Source: Brevundimonas naejangsanensis | GTDB lineage: Bacteria > Pseudomonadota > Alphaproteobacteria > Caulobacterales > Caulobacteraceae | NCBI RefSeq assembly: GCF_003627995.1 | Contig: NZ_CP032707.1 | Location: 917,501-981,500 of the forward strand | Direction of reading: 5' to 3' | DNA length: 64,000 bases | Part shown: positions 47,108 through 57,723 of the stretch, piece by piece | Layout: each line of letters starts with the position of its first letter | Numbering within the stretch: the first letter of the stretch is position 1 | Notes under the pieces: model-generated | Database searches by the model: none | What the model was told of the DNA's origin: nothing | What the model saw: only the letters and a program-made list of their open reading frames with translations | Program-made: the position numbers and the translations under genes

Positions 47108-49501
47108 TCAGCTTCTCAGCGTGGCGCCGGCCTTGGCCGCGGCGGCGACGACCTTGGCCGTAAGGGCCTCGATCTCGGCTTCGGTCAAGGTGGCGGCGCG
47201 GGGCTGGATCTCGACCTCCACAGCGATCGACTTCTGGCCGTCCGGTACGCCCTGGCCGCGATAGACGTCGAAGACGCGGACGTCGACGATCAGGGCCTTG
47301 TCGGCGCCAGCCACGGCGCGGGCAAGATCGCCCACGGCCCTGGCCTCGTCCATCACGAAGGCGAAGTCGCGGGTCAGGGGCATCAGGTTCGGCAGGTCCG
47401 CCGAACCGCGCGCCTTGCCGCCCTTGCCGCGCGGTTCCGGCACGGAATCGAGCACGATCTCGAAGGCCAGCATCGGCCCGTCGGCGTCCAGCGCCTTCAG
47501 CACGCGCGGGTGCAGGGCGCCGAACTCGACGATGACGTTCTTGGGCCCGAGCTGCAGCCGGGCCGAACGACCGGGGTGCCACCAGTCGCGGTTCGAGCCT
47601 TGCGCCAGCTGCAGGGAGGCGACCGGCGCGCCGATCTCCTCCAGCACGGCCATCAGGTCGCCCTTCAGCGCGAACAGAGGATCCTCCCCCGTCCCGCCCC
47701 AGTGGCGGTCGGGGTGCGGCGCGACCAGGCCGGCGATGACGGTGCGCTGGCCGGTCGGCTGGTCGTCCAGATAGATGGGGCCGATCTCGAACAGGGCGAC
47801 GTCGGCATGGCCGCGCGCAGCGTTGCGCGCCGCCGCCTGGATCAGGTTCGGCAGGGCCGAGGGCCGCATGCAGTCCAGGTCCGCCGCGATCGGGTTCTCC
47901 AGCACCAGACGCTCGTCCCCGCCGCCGAACAGGGCCGCGATCGACTGCTTGGTGAAGGACCAGGTGACGGCCTCGGCGTAGCCCAGGGCGGCCAGGGCGC
48001 GACGGGCGGTGCGCACGCGCGCCTGACGCGGGCTCAGCACGCCGCCCGCCTTGGGGGCCAGCGGGGGCAGGGGCGTGTCAGGCAGGGCGGCGAAGCCGTG
48101 GATGCGCGCCACCTCCTCGACCAGGTCGGCCGGGCCTTCCACGTCGCGGCGCCACGACGGCGGCGTCACCGACCAGGGCGATCCGCGCATGACGGTGAAG
48201 CCCAGGGCGAACAGGATCTCGAAGATCCGGTCCTCGCCCAGGTCCATGCCCGACAGGCGCTTCACATAGGCCGGATCGAAGGCGAAGCTCTCGGGGGCCG
48301 CCGGGGCCCGGCCCGCGACCACCACCTCAGACGGCTCGCCGCCGCACAGGTCGAGGATCAGTTGCGTCGCCAGCTCCAGCCCCGGAACCACCGAGGCCGT
48401 GTCGACGCCGCGCGCGAAACGGTACTGGGCGTCCGAGTTGACGCCCAGCGAGCGGCCGGTCTGGGCCATGGCGATGGGGTCGAACCAGGCGCTCTCGACG
48501 AAGACGTCGACCGTCTCGTCCGAACAGCCGGTCGAGACGCCGCCCATGACGCCGCCCAGGCCGACGGCGCGCTCGCCGCCGGCGTCCGCGATGACGCAGT
48601 CGCCCGCGCCGGGCGCATAGGTCTTGCCGTCCAGGGCGACCAGGCTGTCGGCCTCGCCCCGGCCGCCGCGCACGACGATCTCATGCCCTTCCAGCTTGGC
48701 CAGGTCATAGACGTGCAGCGGCCGCGCCCGATCGTAGGAAACCAGGTTGGTGATGTCGACGAGACGGTTGATCGGACGCAGGCCGATGGCCGTCAGCCGC
48801 TGCTGCAGCCATTCCGGCGACGGACCGTTGCGGACGCCTCGGATCACCCGCCCGGCGAAGACCGGGCACAGGTCGGGGCGGTCGATGCGCACCGTCGCCG
48901 GCGAGGCGAAGGCGCCGGGCGCCGGCGCGATCGGCGGCGTCGTCAGCCGGCCCAGGCCGGCGGCGGCCAGGTCGCGGGCGATGCCCGCCACGCCCAGCCA
49001 GTCGGGCCGGTTCGGCGTGACCTCGAAGTCGATCACCGGCTCGGCGCCGAAGACGCCCGCCGCCGGGGTTCCGACCTGCAGCTCGTCGGACAGCTCCAGG
49101 ATGCCGTCGCTGTCGTCGGCCAGCTCCAGCTCGGCGCCCGAGCACAGCATGCCGTTCGACACCACGCCGCGCACCGGCTTCTCGACCAGGGTCACGCCCA
49201 GGCCGGGCACATAGGCGCCGATGGGGGCGTAGATGGTGGTCAGGCCTGCCCGCGCGTTCGGGGCGCCGCAGACGATCTCCTTCAGACCATCGACGGTCTC
49301 GACCTGGCAGACCTGCAGGCGGTCGGCGTTGGGATGGCGCTCGGCCGAGACGATCTTGGCCACACTGAAGGGGGCCAGGGCCGCGATGGGATCGTGGACC
49401 TCCTCGACCTCCAGCCCGGCCATGGTCATGGCCTCGGCGACCTGATCGACCTCGGCCTCGGTGGCCAGGTGGCTCTTCAGCCAGGAAAGCGTGAACTTCA
49501 T
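47108..49501 (-). CDS. pheT: Phenylalanyl-tRNA synthetase beta subunit
   Basis: The 797-residue subunit starts [21 protein letters not shown] tRNA-binding EMAP-like domain follows (about residues 40-150, [16 protein letters not shown]), then B3/B4 editing domain, B5 and the C-terminal ferredoxin-like anticodon domain ending [22 protein letters not shown]. It pairs with PheS to charge tRNA-Phe. It overlaps the upstream small paralogue gene by four bases and is followed by UPF0114. The order pheS, two small genes, pheT is unusual. Confidence 0.97.
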   Translation of the reverse strand: MKFTLSWLKSHLATEAEVDQVAEAMTMAGLEVEEVHDPIAALAPFSVAKIVSAERHPNADRLQVCQVETVDGLKEIVCGAPNARAGLTTIYAPIGAYVPGLGVTLVEKPVRGVVSNGMLCSGAELELADDSDGILELSDELQVGTPAAGVFGAEPVIDFEVTPNRPDWLGVAGIARDLAAAGLGRLTTPPIAPAPGAFASPATVRIDRPDLCPVFAGRVIRGVRNGPSPEWLQQRLTAIGLRPINRLVDITNLVSYDRARPLHVYDLAKLEGHEIVVRGGRGEADSLVALDGKTYAPGAGDCVIADAGGERAVGLGGVMGGVSTGCSDETVDVFVESAWFDPIAMAQTGRSLGVNSDAQYRFARGVDTASVVPGLELATQLILDLCGGEPSEVVVAGRAPAAPESFAFDPAYVKRLSGMDLGEDRIFEILFALGFTVMRGSPWSVTPPSWRRDVEGPADLVEEVARIHGFAALPDTPLPPLAPKAGGVLSPRQARVRTARRALAALGYAEAVTWSFTKQSIAALFGGGDERLVLENPIAADLDCMRPSALPNLIQAAARNAARGHADVALFEIGPIYLDDQPTGQRTVIAGLVAPHPDRHWGGTGEDPLFALKGDLMAVLEEIGAPVASLQLAQGSNRDWWHPGRSARLQLGPKNVIVEFGALHPRVLKALDADGPMLAFEIVLDSVPEPRGKGGKARGSADLPNLMPLTRDFAFVMDEARAVGDLARAVAGADKALIVDVRVFDVYRGQGVPDGQKSIAVEVEIQPRAATLTEAEIEALTAKVVAAAAKAGATLRS

Positions 49502-49896
49502 TGCGTCGCCTCGACCTGAGGCTCGGCCAGGGCCTTGGCCATGTTGTCGAGGAAGTCGGCCGCGCCCGTGAAGCCGACGCCCAGGAAGCGGCAGTTGACG
49601 AACTGGCAGTTCCTGAACGGGATCGGTCCGGTGACCCGCTGCGGCCCCTGCGGCGCCAGCATCAGGTTGCGCGGATCGCCATGGGCGTCGCCCATGTTGC
49701 AGCCGTCGAAATTGCAGCCTTCCAGCGGCAGCAGGACGGCCGGCCCCTCGATCAGGCAGTTCTCGAACCGTCGGCCCTCGATGACCATGGCGCCGGCGCG
49801 GGCCGTCTCCATGAACAGCTGGGGCAGCCAGACGCTCTTGCCGACATAGGCCGGACCGGGGCCGAGGAGTTCGAGGGTGATGGCGGTGTCAGTCAT
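49498..49896 (-). CDS. Pentapeptide-like small protein, paralogue 1 in the phe operon
   Basis: About 132 residues starting [20 protein letters not shown]. The middle has [37 protein letters not shown] and [15 protein letters not shown], regular F/C repeats like a degenerate pentapeptide beta-helix. It is clearly related to the neighbouring upstream protein. A GTG at 49953 that overlaps the previous stop would add 19 residues. Its stop overlaps the pheT start. Function unknown; perhaps part of the synthetase complex or just carried in the operon. Confidence 0.75.
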   Translation of the reverse strand: MTDTAITLELLGPGPAYVGKSVWLPQLFMETARAGAMVIEGRRFENCLIEGPAVLLPLEGCNFDGCNMGDAHGDPRNLMLAPQGPQRVTGPIPFRNCQFVNCRFLGVGFTGAADFLDNMAKALAEPQVEATQ

Positions 49897-49949
49897 ATCG
49901 GTCTTTCGGATACTGGGAGGGGAAGAGGCGTCATCCTGGACGACGCGGC

Positions 49950-50360
49950 TCACTCCCCGGCCTGGGCGCGGGCGCTCAGCAGACCTTGTTCAAGTTGATC
50001 GAGGCTCTCAGCGGCGGCGGTGAAACCGACCTGGACGAAACGGCAGCGCTCGAAACGGCAGTTGGCCATGCCGATCACGCCGGCAATCTTTTCCCCACGC
50101 GGATCGAGCAGCAGGGTGCGCGGATCCTCGGCCATGCCCATGTTGCAGCCGTCGAACGTCGTGCCGTCCATGACCGCCATCACCGCCGGTCCCTCGATGA
50201 GGCATTCGGTAAAGGTCTTGCCGTCGATGAAGGTCTGGCCCGCGTTCATGTGATGCACCGCCAGGGACGGCAGCCAGACCGCCTCCTTCTGGAAGGCGGT
50301 GCGAGCGACGAGTTCACGGCCGAACTTCTCCTCGGCGGACATCGCGGTCTGATCGGTCAT
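49950..50360 (-). CDS. Pentapeptide-like small protein, paralogue 2 in the phe operon
   Basis: The 136-residue protein starts MTDQTAMSAEEKFGRELVAR and has [40 protein letters not shown] and CRFERCRFVQVGFTAAAES, matching paralogue 1 segment for segment ([22 protein letters not shown]). It lies 18 bases after pheS. I do not recognise the family beyond the pentapeptide-like pattern. Tandem duplication inside a housekeeping operon is unusual. Confidence 0.75.
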   Translation of the reverse strand: MTDQTAMSAEEKFGRELVARTAFQKEAVWLPSLAVHHMNAGQTFIDGKTFTECLIEGPAVMAVMDGTTFDGCNMGMAEDPRTLLLDPRGEKIAGVIGMANCRFERCRFVQVGFTAAAESLDQLEQGLLSARAQAGE

Positions 50361-50377
50361 GGCGCGTCTTTCTCTAT

Positions 50378-51454
50378 TCAGCTGAGGCCCGACGCCGGGT
50401 TCGGCGCGGCGAAGGCGGAGAAGCCGTAGTGCGCCAGCCAGCGCGTGTCGGCCTCGAACATGGGGCGCAGGTCGGGCACGCCGTATTTCAGCATGGCCAG
50501 GCGGTCGACGCCCATGCCGAAGGCGAAGCCCTGATACTCGTCCGGGTCGATGCCGCAGTTGCGCAGCACGTTCGGGTGCACCATCCCGCAGCCCAGGATC
50601 TCGAGCCAGTCCTCACCCTCGTTCAGGGTCAGCTTGCCGCCCGAGCGGTCGCAGCGGATGTCCATCTCGGCCGAGGGCTCGGTGAAGGGGAAGTGGTGCG
50701 GGCGGAAGCGGGCGTGAACGTCGTCCAGCTCGAAGAAGCGGGCGATGAAGGTCTGCAGCGTCGTCTTCAGGTGGCCCATGTGGATGTCGCGATCGATCAC
50801 CAGACCTTCGATCTGGTGGAACATCGGCGTGTGGGTCGCGTCGGAATCCTTACGGAAGGTGCGGCCGGGAGCGATGATGCGGATCGGCGGCGTCTGCGAC
50901 ATCATGGTGCGGACCTGCACCGGGCTGGTGTGGGTGCGCAGCACCTTGCGCTCGCCCGTTTCCGGGTCAGGCTTGAGGAAGAAGGTGTCGTGCATCTCCC
51001 GCGCCGGATGCTTGGGCGGGAAGTTCAGGGCGGTGAAGTTGTGGAAGTCGTCCTCGATGTCCGGCCCCTCGGCCACGGCGAAGCCCATGTCGGCGAAGAT
51101 GGCGACCATCTCGTCCATGACCTGCATGGTCGGATGCACCCCGCCCTTGCGGCGCGGACGGTTGGGCAGGGTCAGGTCGACGCGCTCGGCCAGCAGGCGG
51201 GCGTCCAGCTCGGCGGCCTCCAGCTCGGCCTTCCTTGCGGCGAGGGCGGCGGCGACGCGGTCGCGCAGGCCGTTGATCTTGGGCCCCTGCTCGCGGCGTT
51301 CGTCGGGGCTGAGCGCGCCCATGCCCTTGAGCAGGGCCGAGACGGTCCCCGTCTTGCCGAGGGCGGCGACGCGCACCTCCTCGATCGCAGCGACGCTCGA
51401 GGCCGCTCCGATGGCGTTGATCAGGTCGAGTTCTAGCTGGGCGAGATCGGTCAT
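50378..51454 (-). CDS. pheS: Phenylalanyl-tRNA synthetase alpha subunit
   Basis: The 358-residue class II synthetase has an N-terminal coiled coil, motif 1 region [30 protein letters not shown] (ends before the limit), motif 2 [18 protein letters not shown] (about residue 208) and motif 3 [17 protein letters not shown] (about 320). It forms the alpha2beta2 enzyme with PheT. It starts at [20 protein letters not shown] and is co-directional with infC-rpmI-rplT. Confidence 0.97.
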   Translation of the reverse strand: MTDLAQLELDLINAIGAASSVAAIEEVRVAALGKTGTVSALLKGMGALSPDERREQGPKINGLRDRVAAALAARKAELEAAELDARLLAERVDLTLPNRPRRKGGVHPTMQVMDEMVAIFADMGFAVAEGPDIEDDFHNFTALNFPPKHPAREMHDTFFLKPDPETGERKVLRTHTSPVQVRTMMSQTPPIRIIAPGRTFRKDSDATHTPMFHQIEGLVIDRDIHMGHLKTTLQTFIARFFELDDVHARFRPHHFPFTEPSAEMDIRCDRSGGKLTLNEGEDWLEILGCGMVHPNVLRNCGIDPDEYQGFAFGMGVDRLAMLKYGVPDLRPMFEADTRWLAHYGFSAFAAPNPASGLS

Positions 51455-51525
51455 GGTCCGCAGCGTCTAGCCCGCCACGGCCGTCACGCAAAGCCTTTCA
51501 GCGTCGATCCGCCTCAGTCCGCCCG

Positions 51526-51729
51526 TCAATCCGCGAGGACGAAGGTGACCTTCATATTGACGCGGTACTCGGTGATCGCGCCGTCGCGCACGATCACCTT
51601 CTGGTCCTGAATCCAGGCGCCTTCGACATGGCGCAGGGTCTTGTCGGCGCGGGCGATGCCCTGGGTGACGGCGTCTTCGAAGCTGACGGTCGAGGACGCG
51701 GTGATCTCGGTGACGCGGGCGACGGACAT
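51526..51729 (-). CDS. Dodecin family flavin-binding protein
   Basis: The 67-residue protein starts MSVARVTEITASSTVSFED, with an excellent AGGAGG ribosome site seven bases upstream (the longer frame has none). The sequence VEGAWIQDQKVIVRDGAITEYRVNMKVTF is the dodecin fold, forming a dodecamer that stores riboflavin, FMN or CoA. It lies between rplT and pheS as a separate unit. Confidence 0.93.
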   Translation of the reverse strand: MSVARVTEITASSTVSFEDAVTQGIARADKTLRHVEGAWIQDQKVIVRDGAITEYRVNMKVTFVLAD

Positions 51730-51865
51730 GGCAAGGCCTCCTGAACCCCGGTTCGCCAGTCGAACCGGCTGTCGAACCCCAACGCTTGACCCGTCCAAAA
51801 GTCAGGCTTGGCCATAAGAATCGACTTTCTCCCTTCCCTGTCGGCGGGGGAGGGCTTCAGCCATG

Positions 51866-51899
51866 AAAAACGCCCGCCCCGGCGAACGGGACGGGCGTT
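51866..51899 (-). terminator. Terminator of the rpmI-rplT unit
   Basis: AACGCCCGTCCC-GTTCGCC-GGGGCGGGCGTT followed by TTTT on the minus strand, downstream of rplT. Confidence 0.85.
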
Positions 51900-51909
51900 G
51901 TTTCTTTTT

Positions 51910-51991
51910 GCGCTAGCGCTCGACCCGCGCGGTCTCGCTGCTTGAGCGCGGGCGCTACCGCTCGACCCGCGGGGCCGAGCGCCTTGAGCGC
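51910..51991. repeat. Two CAAGCAGCG-type palindromes just after rplT
   Basis: Units 51910-51949 (GCGCTAGCGCTCGA...CGCTGCTTGAGCGC) and 51952-51991 are the family of 45628-45715. The second abuts the rplT stop codon. Confidence 0.78.
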
Positions 51992-52345
51992 TTAGGCCAG
52001 GGCGGCGCGGACCTTGTCGGCGATGCCCTTGAAGCCGGCCTCGTCGGCGGCGATGGCGGCCAGGACCTTGCGGTCCAGCTCGATGCCGGCCTTGTTCAGG
52101 CCGTGCATGAACTGCGAGTAGGTGAAGCCTTCGGTGCGGGCCGCGGCGTTGATGCGCTGGATCCACAGGGCGCGGAACGAGCGCTTCTTGTTGCGACGGT
52201 CGCGGTAGGCGTACTGACCGGCGCGGTCCACCGCGGCCTTGGCGGCGCGGATGGTGTTCTTGCGGCGGCCGTAGAAGCCCTTGGCCTGCTTCAGGACCTT
52301 CTTGTGCTTGGCGTGGGACGTAACGCCCCGGGTGACGCGAGCCAT
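51992..52345 (-). CDS. rplT: 50S ribosomal protein L20
   Basis: The 117-residue protein starts [20 protein letters not shown] and has [20 protein letters not shown], as in all L20. It binds 23S rRNA and in many bacteria represses its own operon. It follows rpmI in the infC-rpmI-rplT order; a terminator and two palindromes follow it. Confidence 0.97.
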   Translation of the reverse strand: MARVTRGVTSHAKHKKVLKQAKGFYGRRKNTIRAAKAAVDRAGQYAYRDRRNKKRSFRALWIQRINAAARTEGFTYSQFMHGLNKAGIELDRKVLAAIAADEAGFKGIADKVRAALA

Positions 52346-52363
52346 TGTAATTTTCCCTTCGGG

Positions 52364-52409
52364 AAGCCTCTAGCGTTCGCCGCGCGGCGGCTCACTGCAT
52401 GAGAGGCTT
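52364..52409. repeat. Hairpin between rpmI and rplT with variant outer stem
   Basis: AAGCCTCT (52364-52371) pairs with AGAGGCTT (52402-52409); inside, AGCG-TTCGCCG...CGGCTCACTGCATGA resembles the CAAGCAGCG repeats with a different outer stem. It could be a repeat or an rplT translational control structure. Confidence 0.55.
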
Positions 52410-52457
52410 TAGTTCAAATTCGATTATGCGGAGAGGATCAGTGATGCAGCGCGCCGA

Positions 52458-52661
52458 TCAGGCGTACGGCATGTAGGACTTGATCTTCTTGGCGTCGGCG
52501 TCGGCCATGACCGAAGTGCCGCGGTTCTGGCGGATGTACTTCGAGTTGTGGCTGATCAGGCGGTGGCGCTTGCCGGCCACGCCAGCCTTGACCTTGCCCG
52601 TCGCGGTGAATTTGAAGCGCTTCTTGGCGCCCGACTTCGTCTTCAGCTTCGGCATTTTCAC
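52458..52661 (-). CDS. rpmI: 50S ribosomal protein L35
   Basis: The 67-residue protein starts [20 protein letters not shown] and has [19 protein letters not shown], diagnostic for L35. It sits between infC and rplT as in most bacteria. Confidence 0.96.
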   Translation of the reverse strand: MKMPKLKTKSGAKKRFKFTATGKVKAGVAGKRHRLISHNSKYIRQNRGTSVMADADAKKIKSYMPYA

Positions 52662-52810
52662 TCTCTCTATCTTGAGAGGGCTACCGCCCTTTGGCTACTT
52701 GAGCCCGAGGATGGAACCCTTGATTTAAGACCGCCCAGGCATGCCTGTTCGCCCGGCGGTCCAGTACGCGAAGGCGCGGCTTGTAAGGCGCCGCCCCCCC
52801 AAAAGCAAGA

Positions 52811-52832
52811 CGCCCGGCGCAAAGGCCGGGCG
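52811..52832 (-). terminator. Terminator/attenuator-like hairpin between infC and rpmI
   Basis: CGCCCGGC (52811-52818) pairs with GCCGGGCG (52825-52832) on the minus strand, followed by a weak T-rich stretch; may reduce read-through from infC. Confidence 0.5.
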
Positions 52833-52872
52833 GCGAACCGTCAGATTGCACGCCAGGGGCGTGCAGCGCCGC

Positions 52873-53394
52873 TTAGCGCGGCGCCAGGATCATGATCATC
52901 TGGCGCCCTTCCATCTTGGGCGCGAACTCGACCTTGGCTTCTTCCTCGAAATCCGTCTGGACCTTGTTCATCAGCTTCATGCCCAGTTCCGGGTGGGCCA
53001 TTTCACGGCCGCGGAAGCGGATGGTAACCTTGACCTTGTCACCGTCATCGAAGAAGCGGTGCATGGCCTTGGCCTTCACCTCATAATCGTGGGTGTCGAT
53101 GTTCGGCCGAAGCTTGATTTCCTTCAGCTCGACGACCTTCTGGCGCTTGCGCGCCTCGGCCTTCTTCTTCTGCTCCTGGAAACGATGCTTGCCGTAGTCC
53201 AGGATCTTGCACACCGGCGCGTCCGGATTGGCGACGATCTGAACCAGGTCCAGGCCCGCCTCCTCGGCGGCCTCCAGCGCGGCCGACAGCGGCATGACGC
53301 CCTGCTTCTCGCCGTTCTGATCGATGAGCAGAACGCGGGTGGCGCGGATTTCCTGGTTGATGGGCGGCCCGTCCTTTACGGGCGGCGCTTGCAT
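52873..53394 (-). CDS. infC: Translation initiation factor IF-3
   Basis: The 173-residue factor starts [20 protein letters not shown], with an ordinary ATG rather than the rare AUU start seen in enterics. It carries [21 protein letters not shown] and the C-domain [19 protein letters not shown]. It prevents 50S joining and proofreads initiator tRNA. First gene of infC-rpmI-rplT. Confidence 0.97.
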   Translation of the reverse strand: MQAPPVKDGPPINQEIRATRVLLIDQNGEKQGVMPLSAALEAAEEAGLDLVQIVANPDAPVCKILDYGKHRFQEQKKKAEARKRQKVVELKEIKLRPNIDTHDYEVKAKAMHRFFDDGDKVKVTIRFRGREMAHPELGMKLMNKVQTDFEEEAKVEFAPKMEGRQMIMILAPR

Positions 53395-53516
53395 GGGACG
53401 GCGAATGGGCGTCGTTTCCTTATGTGATCAGAAGATAGGCGAAACAGTCTGGATCAGCGCACGATTTTGCCGCGGCGTCCCAAGCGGCTGGAATATGGCG
53501 GCGCGGGGCCGCAAAT

Positions 53517-54485
53517 TCAAGGCTTTTCAGGCTTGGAGCCGTCGGCGGCATAGGCGTCGTGGAGCGCCAGCACCCCCTCGAACACATGATCGACGCTCAG
53601 GTCCTCGATCGGCGCGAACTGGCCCCGGGTCTCGTTGGAGGCCACCGTGCGCGTCCGCGGCCCCCAGGGGCCATACAGCCACCACTCCGTCGGCCCGAAC
53701 AGGCCCAGGGTCGGCCGACCCAGCGCCGCCGAGACGTGCATCAGGCCGCTGTCGTTGCCGACGAACAGGGCCGCCCGGTCGATGGCCGCGGCCGAACACA
53801 GGATGTCGCCCTTGCCCACGCAGTCGATGCCGCGCTCGCCCGCGGCCTCCAGCGCCGGCGTCGCAGGCGGCCGGTCGCCCGGGCCGCCCACTGGCATGAA
53901 GCGCCAGCCGTCAAAGCGCGGCTCGGCCTTGAGCCGCTCGACCAGGGCGCCCCAGCGATGGGCGGGCCAGGACTTGCCCGGCTGGTGGGCGATGGGGGCG
54001 AGCGCGATGATCGGCCCGGGACCCGCGCCGCCGGCGAGTTGCGGGTCGATGATCGCGGCGGCCTCGGCCCGCGCCCGGTCGTCGAGGAAGATCTCGGGGT
54101 CCAGGGACGCCTCGGCCCCCATCATGCGCGACACCGTCTCGACCTTGCGCAGCCCGGTCTCCCAGCGGCGGCTATAGACGATGCGCCGCTTGGTCGGGAT
54201 CAGCCAGGCCAGGGCCGAGCCGCGGATGTCGACGACCAGGTCCCATTGCGTCCCGACCGCCTGCGCCCACAGTTCGACCCAGTGGCCGGCGGCCGGCTTC
54301 TTGTCGAGGGGGATGACCCGGGTCACGCCCGGCGCCGAGCGGAAGAAGGGCGCGGGCGGGCGGCCCGCCGCGACGGTGATCTCCGCCCCCGGCAGGATGC
54401 GGTTGATTTCGCGGATCACCCCCGAGGAGATGATGCTGTCGCCAATACGGTTGGCGGAGACGAACAGGACTTTGGGTGCGGACAA
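53517..54485 (-). CDS. Glycosyltransferase family 9 (heptosyltransferase-like), TTG start
   Basis: About 322 residues beginning at a TTG (54485) after GAGGGG, reading LSAPKVLFVSANRIGDSIIS. This is the canonical GT9 N-terminus; no ATG lies close by in this frame, and an upstream extension overlaps the next gene antisense. Late motif FVGNDSGLMHVSAALGRPTLGLFGPT (shortened here) contains the GNDSG donor-binding site. Such enzymes add ADP-heptose or related sugars to LPS core. No other LPS genes are adjacent. Confidence 0.85.
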   Translation of the reverse strand: MSAPKVLFVSANRIGDSIISSGVIREINRILPGAEITVAAGRPPAPFFRSAPGVTRVIPLDKKPAAGHWVELWAQAVGTQWDLVVDIRGSALAWLIPTKRRIVYSRRWETGLRKVETVSRMMGAEASLDPEIFLDDRARAEAAAIIDPQLAGGAGPGPIIALAPIAHQPGKSWPAHRWGALVERLKAEPRFDGWRFMPVGGPGDRPPATPALEAAGERGIDCVGKGDILCSAAAIDRAALFVGNDSGLMHVSAALGRPTLGLFGPTEWWLYGPWGPRTRTVASNETRGQFAPIEDLSVDHVFEGVLALHDAYAADGSKPEKP

Positions 54486-54567
54486 GCGGGGGCCCCTCGC
54501 GGCCTGTGAAGAAACGCCGTCTCTGCTAAAGCCATTCCGCGCCGAATGACAGTCCGAGGAGCCTTGC

Positions 54568-55320
54568 ATGTCCGACTTCCAGACCCTGACCCAGACCCTG
54601 GCCCGCCCCGACGGCGAGACCCTGGCCTTCAAGACGGTCGCGGGCGACGGCCCGACCGTGATCTGGATCGGCGGCTTCCGTTCGGACATGGAGGGGACCA
54701 AGGCCCTGGCGCTGGACGCCGCCGCCCGCGAGCGCGGCTGGAATTACGTCCGCTACGACCACTTCGCCCACGGCGTCTCCTCCGGCGACTGGAAGCAGGC
54801 CACCATCGGCCGCTGGCGCGAGGACGCCGTCGCCCTGATCGACAGCCTGAAGAGCCCGGTCATCCCGGTCGGTTCGTCCATGGGCGGCTGGGTGGCCCTC
54901 TTGGCAACGCTGGCGCGGCCGGAGCGGATCAAGGGCGTGGTCCTGGTCAACCCGGCCCAGGACTTCACCGAAAAGCTGATGTGGCCGGGCCTCGCCGACC
55001 ATGAGCGCCAGGCCATCCTGCGCGAGGGCGAGACGATCATCACCGAAGAGGGGCTGGGGTCCTACGTCCTCACCCGGCGCCTGTTCGAGGAGGCGCGCGA
55101 CTGGCTGCTGCTGGACGGGACGATCGACATCGCGGCGCCGATCCACGTGCTTCAGGGCCGCGCCGACGACGTGGTGCCGTGGCGCCACCAGGTCGACCTG
55201 GCCGAGCGCCTGACCGGCGGCGACCTGCGCCTGGACCTGATCGAAGGCGGCGACCACCGGCTGTCGAGCCCGGCCGATCTGGCGCGCCTGGTCGAAGCCG
55301 TGGAGGCGATGCGGGGCTAA
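54568..55320 (+). CDS. Alpha/beta hydrolase (ABHD10-like thioesterase family)
   Basis: The 250-residue protein has the serine elbow VGSSMGGWVALL (about residue 110), acid in LQGRADDVVPW (about 206) and histidine in EGGDHRLSSP (about 231), a complete catalytic triad. The pattern WIGGFRSDMEGTKA is found in bacterial relatives of ABHD10, which remove acyl groups. It starts at MSDFQTLTQ, divergent from the GT9 gene. A palindrome follows the stop. Confidence 0.85.
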   Translation: MSDFQTLTQTLARPDGETLAFKTVAGDGPTVIWIGGFRSDMEGTKALALDAAARERGWNYVRYDHFAHGVSSGDWKQATIGRWREDAVALIDSLKSPVIPVGSSMGGWVALLATLARPERIKGVVLVNPAQDFTEKLMWPGLADHERQAILREGETIITEEGLGSYVLTRRLFEEARDWLLLDGTIDIAAPIHVLQGRADDVVPWRHQVDLAERLTGGDLRLDLIEGGDHRLSSPADLARLVEAVEAMRG

Positions 55321-55323
55321 TTT

Positions 55324-55344
55324 CCTCCCCATGAAATGGGGAGG
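55324..55344. terminator. Palindrome between convergent hydrolase and hslU genes
   Basis: CCTCCCCAT-GAA-ATGGGGAGG sits between two convergent stop codons. It may terminate both but has no clear T-run. Confidence 0.5.
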
Positions 55345-55358
55345 AGAGGCTCAACTCG

Positions 55359-56660
55359 TCACAGAATAAACCGGCTCAGGTCCACGTTCTTGGCCAGGTC
55401 CCCGACCTTTTCGCGCACCTTGTCGCCGTCGAACACCAAGGTCTGGCCCGACAGGTCCGAGGCCTTGAAGCTGGTCTCCTCCAGCACCCGCTCCATCACC
55501 GTCTGAAGCCGGCGCGCGCCGATGTTCTCGACGGTGGAGTTGGCGGCCACGGCCGCGTCGGCCATGGCCTCGACGGCGTCGTCGGTGAAGACCAGGGTCA
55601 CGCTCTCCGTCTCCAGCAGGGCCTGGTTCTGACGGATCAGATTGGCCTCAGGCTCGGTCAGGATGCGCTTGAAGTCGTCGCGGGTCAGGGCCTTCAGCTC
55701 AACCCTGATCGGCAGGCGGCCCTGCAGTTCGGGCAGCAGGTCTGACGGCTTGGCGACATGGAAGGCGCCCGAGGCGATGAACAGCACATGGTCGGTCTTC
55801 ACCGGCCCGTATTTGGTCGAGACCGTCGTGCCCTCGATCAGGGGCAGCAGGTCGCGCTGCACGCCCTCGCGCGACACGTCGGCGCCCGACGCGCCCTGGC
55901 GCGCCGCCACCTTGTCGATCTCGTCGAGGAAGACGATGCCCTCGTTCTCGGCCAGCAGCAGGGCCTCCTTGGTCAGGCTTTCCTGATCCAACAGCTTGTC
56001 GCTTTCCTCGGTGGTCAGGGGGGCCATGGCCTCGGCGACCGTCAGCTTGACCGTCTTGGTGCGGCCGCCGCCCATCTTGCCCAGCAGGTCCGACAGGTTC
56101 AGCAGGCCGACGTTCCCGCCGCCCGGCACGTCGAGCCCCTGGATCGGCGAGCCGGTGTCGGCCAGAGCGATCTCGATCTCCTTGTCGTCCAGCTCGCCGG
56201 CGCGAAGCTTTTTCCTGAAGGCGTCGCGCGTGGCCGGCTGCGAGCCCGGCCCGACCAGGGCGTCCAGGATGCGCTCCTCGGCCTGGCCCTCGGCGCGGGC
56301 CTTCACGCCCGCGCGGCGCTTCTCGCGCACCATGACAAGGGCGCTCTCGACCAGATCGCGCATGATCTGATCCACGTCGCGGCCGACGTAGCCGACCTCG
56401 GTGAACTTGGTCGCCTCGACCTTGAGGAAGGGCGAGCCGGCCAGCTTGGCCAGGCGCCGAGCGATCTCGGTCTTGCCCACGCCCGTCGGGCCGATCATCA
56501 GGATGTTCTTGGGCGTGACCTCGTCGCGCAGGTCCTCGGGCACGCGCTTGCGGCGCCAGCGGTTCCTCAGGGCCACGGCCACGGCGCGCTTGGCGTCGTC
56601 CTGGCCGACGATGAAGCGATCCAGTTCGGAGACGATTTCGCGGGGAGATAGGTCGGTCAT
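55359..56660 (-). CDS. hslU: ATP-dependent protease ATPase subunit HslU
   Basis: The 433-residue AAA+ protein has [19 protein letters not shown] (Walker A near residue 57), Walker [13 protein letters not shown] (about 250), the I-domain in between and the end [13 protein letters not shown], whose terminus activates HslV. It unfolds proteins for the HslV protease. It lies on the same strand as hslV but an extra gene separates them. Confidence 0.96.
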   Translation of the reverse strand: MTDLSPREIVSELDRFIVGQDDAKRAVAVALRNRWRRKRVPEDLRDEVTPKNILMIGPTGVGKTEIARRLAKLAGSPFLKVEATKFTEVGYVGRDVDQIMRDLVESALVMVREKRRAGVKARAEGQAEERILDALVGPGSQPATRDAFRKKLRAGELDDKEIEIALADTGSPIQGLDVPGGGNVGLLNLSDLLGKMGGGRTKTVKLTVAEAMAPLTTEESDKLLDQESLTKEALLLAENEGIVFLDEIDKVAARQGASGADVSREGVQRDLLPLIEGTTVSTKYGPVKTDHVLFIASGAFHVAKPSDLLPELQGRLPIRVELKALTRDDFKRILTEPEANLIRQNQALLETESVTLVFTDDAVEAMADAAVAANSTVENIGARRLQTVMERVLEETSFKASDLSGQTLVFDGDKVREKVGDLAKNVDLSRFIL

Positions 56661-56679
56661 GATCGCCAGATAGGGGGTC

Positions 56680-57573
56680 TCAGCCGCCGGCGGGAGGGGG
56701 TGCGGCGTCAGGCGCGGCGGAAACGGGCAGCGCCGCCATCAGCTGGGCGAACATCAGAGCCCATCCGTCCGTCCCCTTGCGCCACAGCCGCACATAGTGG
56801 CCGCGCCGCTCGGCCCCGTCGCGGCTCCAGAGCGCCGGTCCGTAGGTCCAGGCCAGATCGCCCGCCCGTGACGCCCCGCCGCCTTCGGTCGGGCCGAAAT
56901 CGAAGGTCGAGGGCCAACCATCCAGCGCCGCCGCCATGGCCGCCCGGCCGATGGCGGGCGGACGCGGCGCGACATAGAGCCGCCCATCCTCGGCCAGCAC
57001 CGCCAGATGGGCCGCCCTCTGATCCGTGCGCGCGGCCTCGGCCAGCCTCGCCTCGGCGGCCCGCACCTCGGCCATGGCTGCCTCCGGGGAAGCCGACACG
57101 CCGACGCCCGTCTTCATCAGCATGGGCTCTCTGTCGGGGCCGGGAACCTCGGCCGCGCTCGCACCGGAGCCGCCGTCATAGACCCAGCGCCAGCGGCCGT
57201 CGGGCTGGCAGGCCCAGATGGTGAAGTAGTGGCCCGTGCGCGCGCCGTTCACCGCCACCCCGCCCGTGGTGAAGCCCAGGTCGCCGGAGCGGGCGATCCC
57301 GGCCCAGTTGGGCCACCACTCCAGGCTCGGCTCGTCGGCGGGGCGCGCCGCCTCGGGCGGATAGACCTCGCGCACCGTCTGGGCCCGCCCCTGGGCGATG
57401 ACCGCGGCGTCGGGCGTCGCCCACTTGTTGAAGCTGCCGCCGATCCCCAGGCCAGACGCATCGGCGGCGAAGGCCCGCTCGGCGGCGACCACCGGCGCGG
57501 GGGAGGCCGCGGGGCAAGCGCCCCCGTCGGCAGCGATCGTGGCGATGGCGAACATCAGGGCGGCGAGCGGCAT
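56680..57573 (-). CDS. Exported NTF2-like (DUF4440/SnoaL-type) protein, between hslV and hslU
   Basis: The 297-residue protein starts [20 protein letters not shown], a probable signal or lipoprotein N-terminus (Cys20). Two NTF2-like halves follow: [13 protein letters not shown]...[10 protein letters not shown]...GRWRWVYD and [15 protein letters not shown]...[10 protein letters not shown]...[20 protein letters not shown]. Such domains bind small molecules or act as enzymes; function here is unknown. It splits hslV from hslU, which are usually adjacent, and ends 20 bases before hslU. Confidence 0.75.
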   Translation of the reverse strand: MPLAALMFAIATIAADGGACPAASPAPVVAAERAFAADASGLGIGGSFNKWATPDAAVIAQGRAQTVREVYPPEAARPADEPSLEWWPNWAGIARSGDLGFTTGGVAVNGARTGHYFTIWACQPDGRWRWVYDGGSGASAAEVPGPDREPMLMKTGVGVSASPEAAMAEVRAAEARLAEAARTDQRAAHLAVLAEDGRLYVAPRPPAIGRAAMAAALDGWPSTFDFGPTEGGGASRAGDLAWTYGPALWSRDGAERRGHYVRLWRKGTDGWALMFAQLMAALPVSAAPDAAPPPAGG

Positions 57574-57681
57574 GACGGCGATCCTCCGCCACGCATTGGT
57601 CGCCCGAAATCGTCGCCTGTCGCCTTAATTCGCGGAAAGCCGCGTTCTCCGGCGCACGCGCGAACGGCAGCGCCCTGCCAC

Positions 57682-57721
57682 GCGCTCAAGCAGCGCGGCT
57701 CCGCGAGCCGCGCGATAGCGC
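57682..57721. repeat. CAAGCAGCG-type palindrome right after hslV
   Basis: GCGCTCAAGCAGCGCGGCT...AGCCGCGCGATAGCGC, a 40-base hairpin, ends two bases before the hslV stop codon. It is a member of the family at 45628, 51910 and 16536. Confidence 0.78.
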
Positions 57722-57723
57722 CC

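Noticed and set aside
47087..49519. 810-codon frame on the plus strand opposite pheT
   Set aside because: It lies wholly antisense to pheT, has the His/Gln/Arg-rich composition of GC-biased shadow frames and no recognisable domain.
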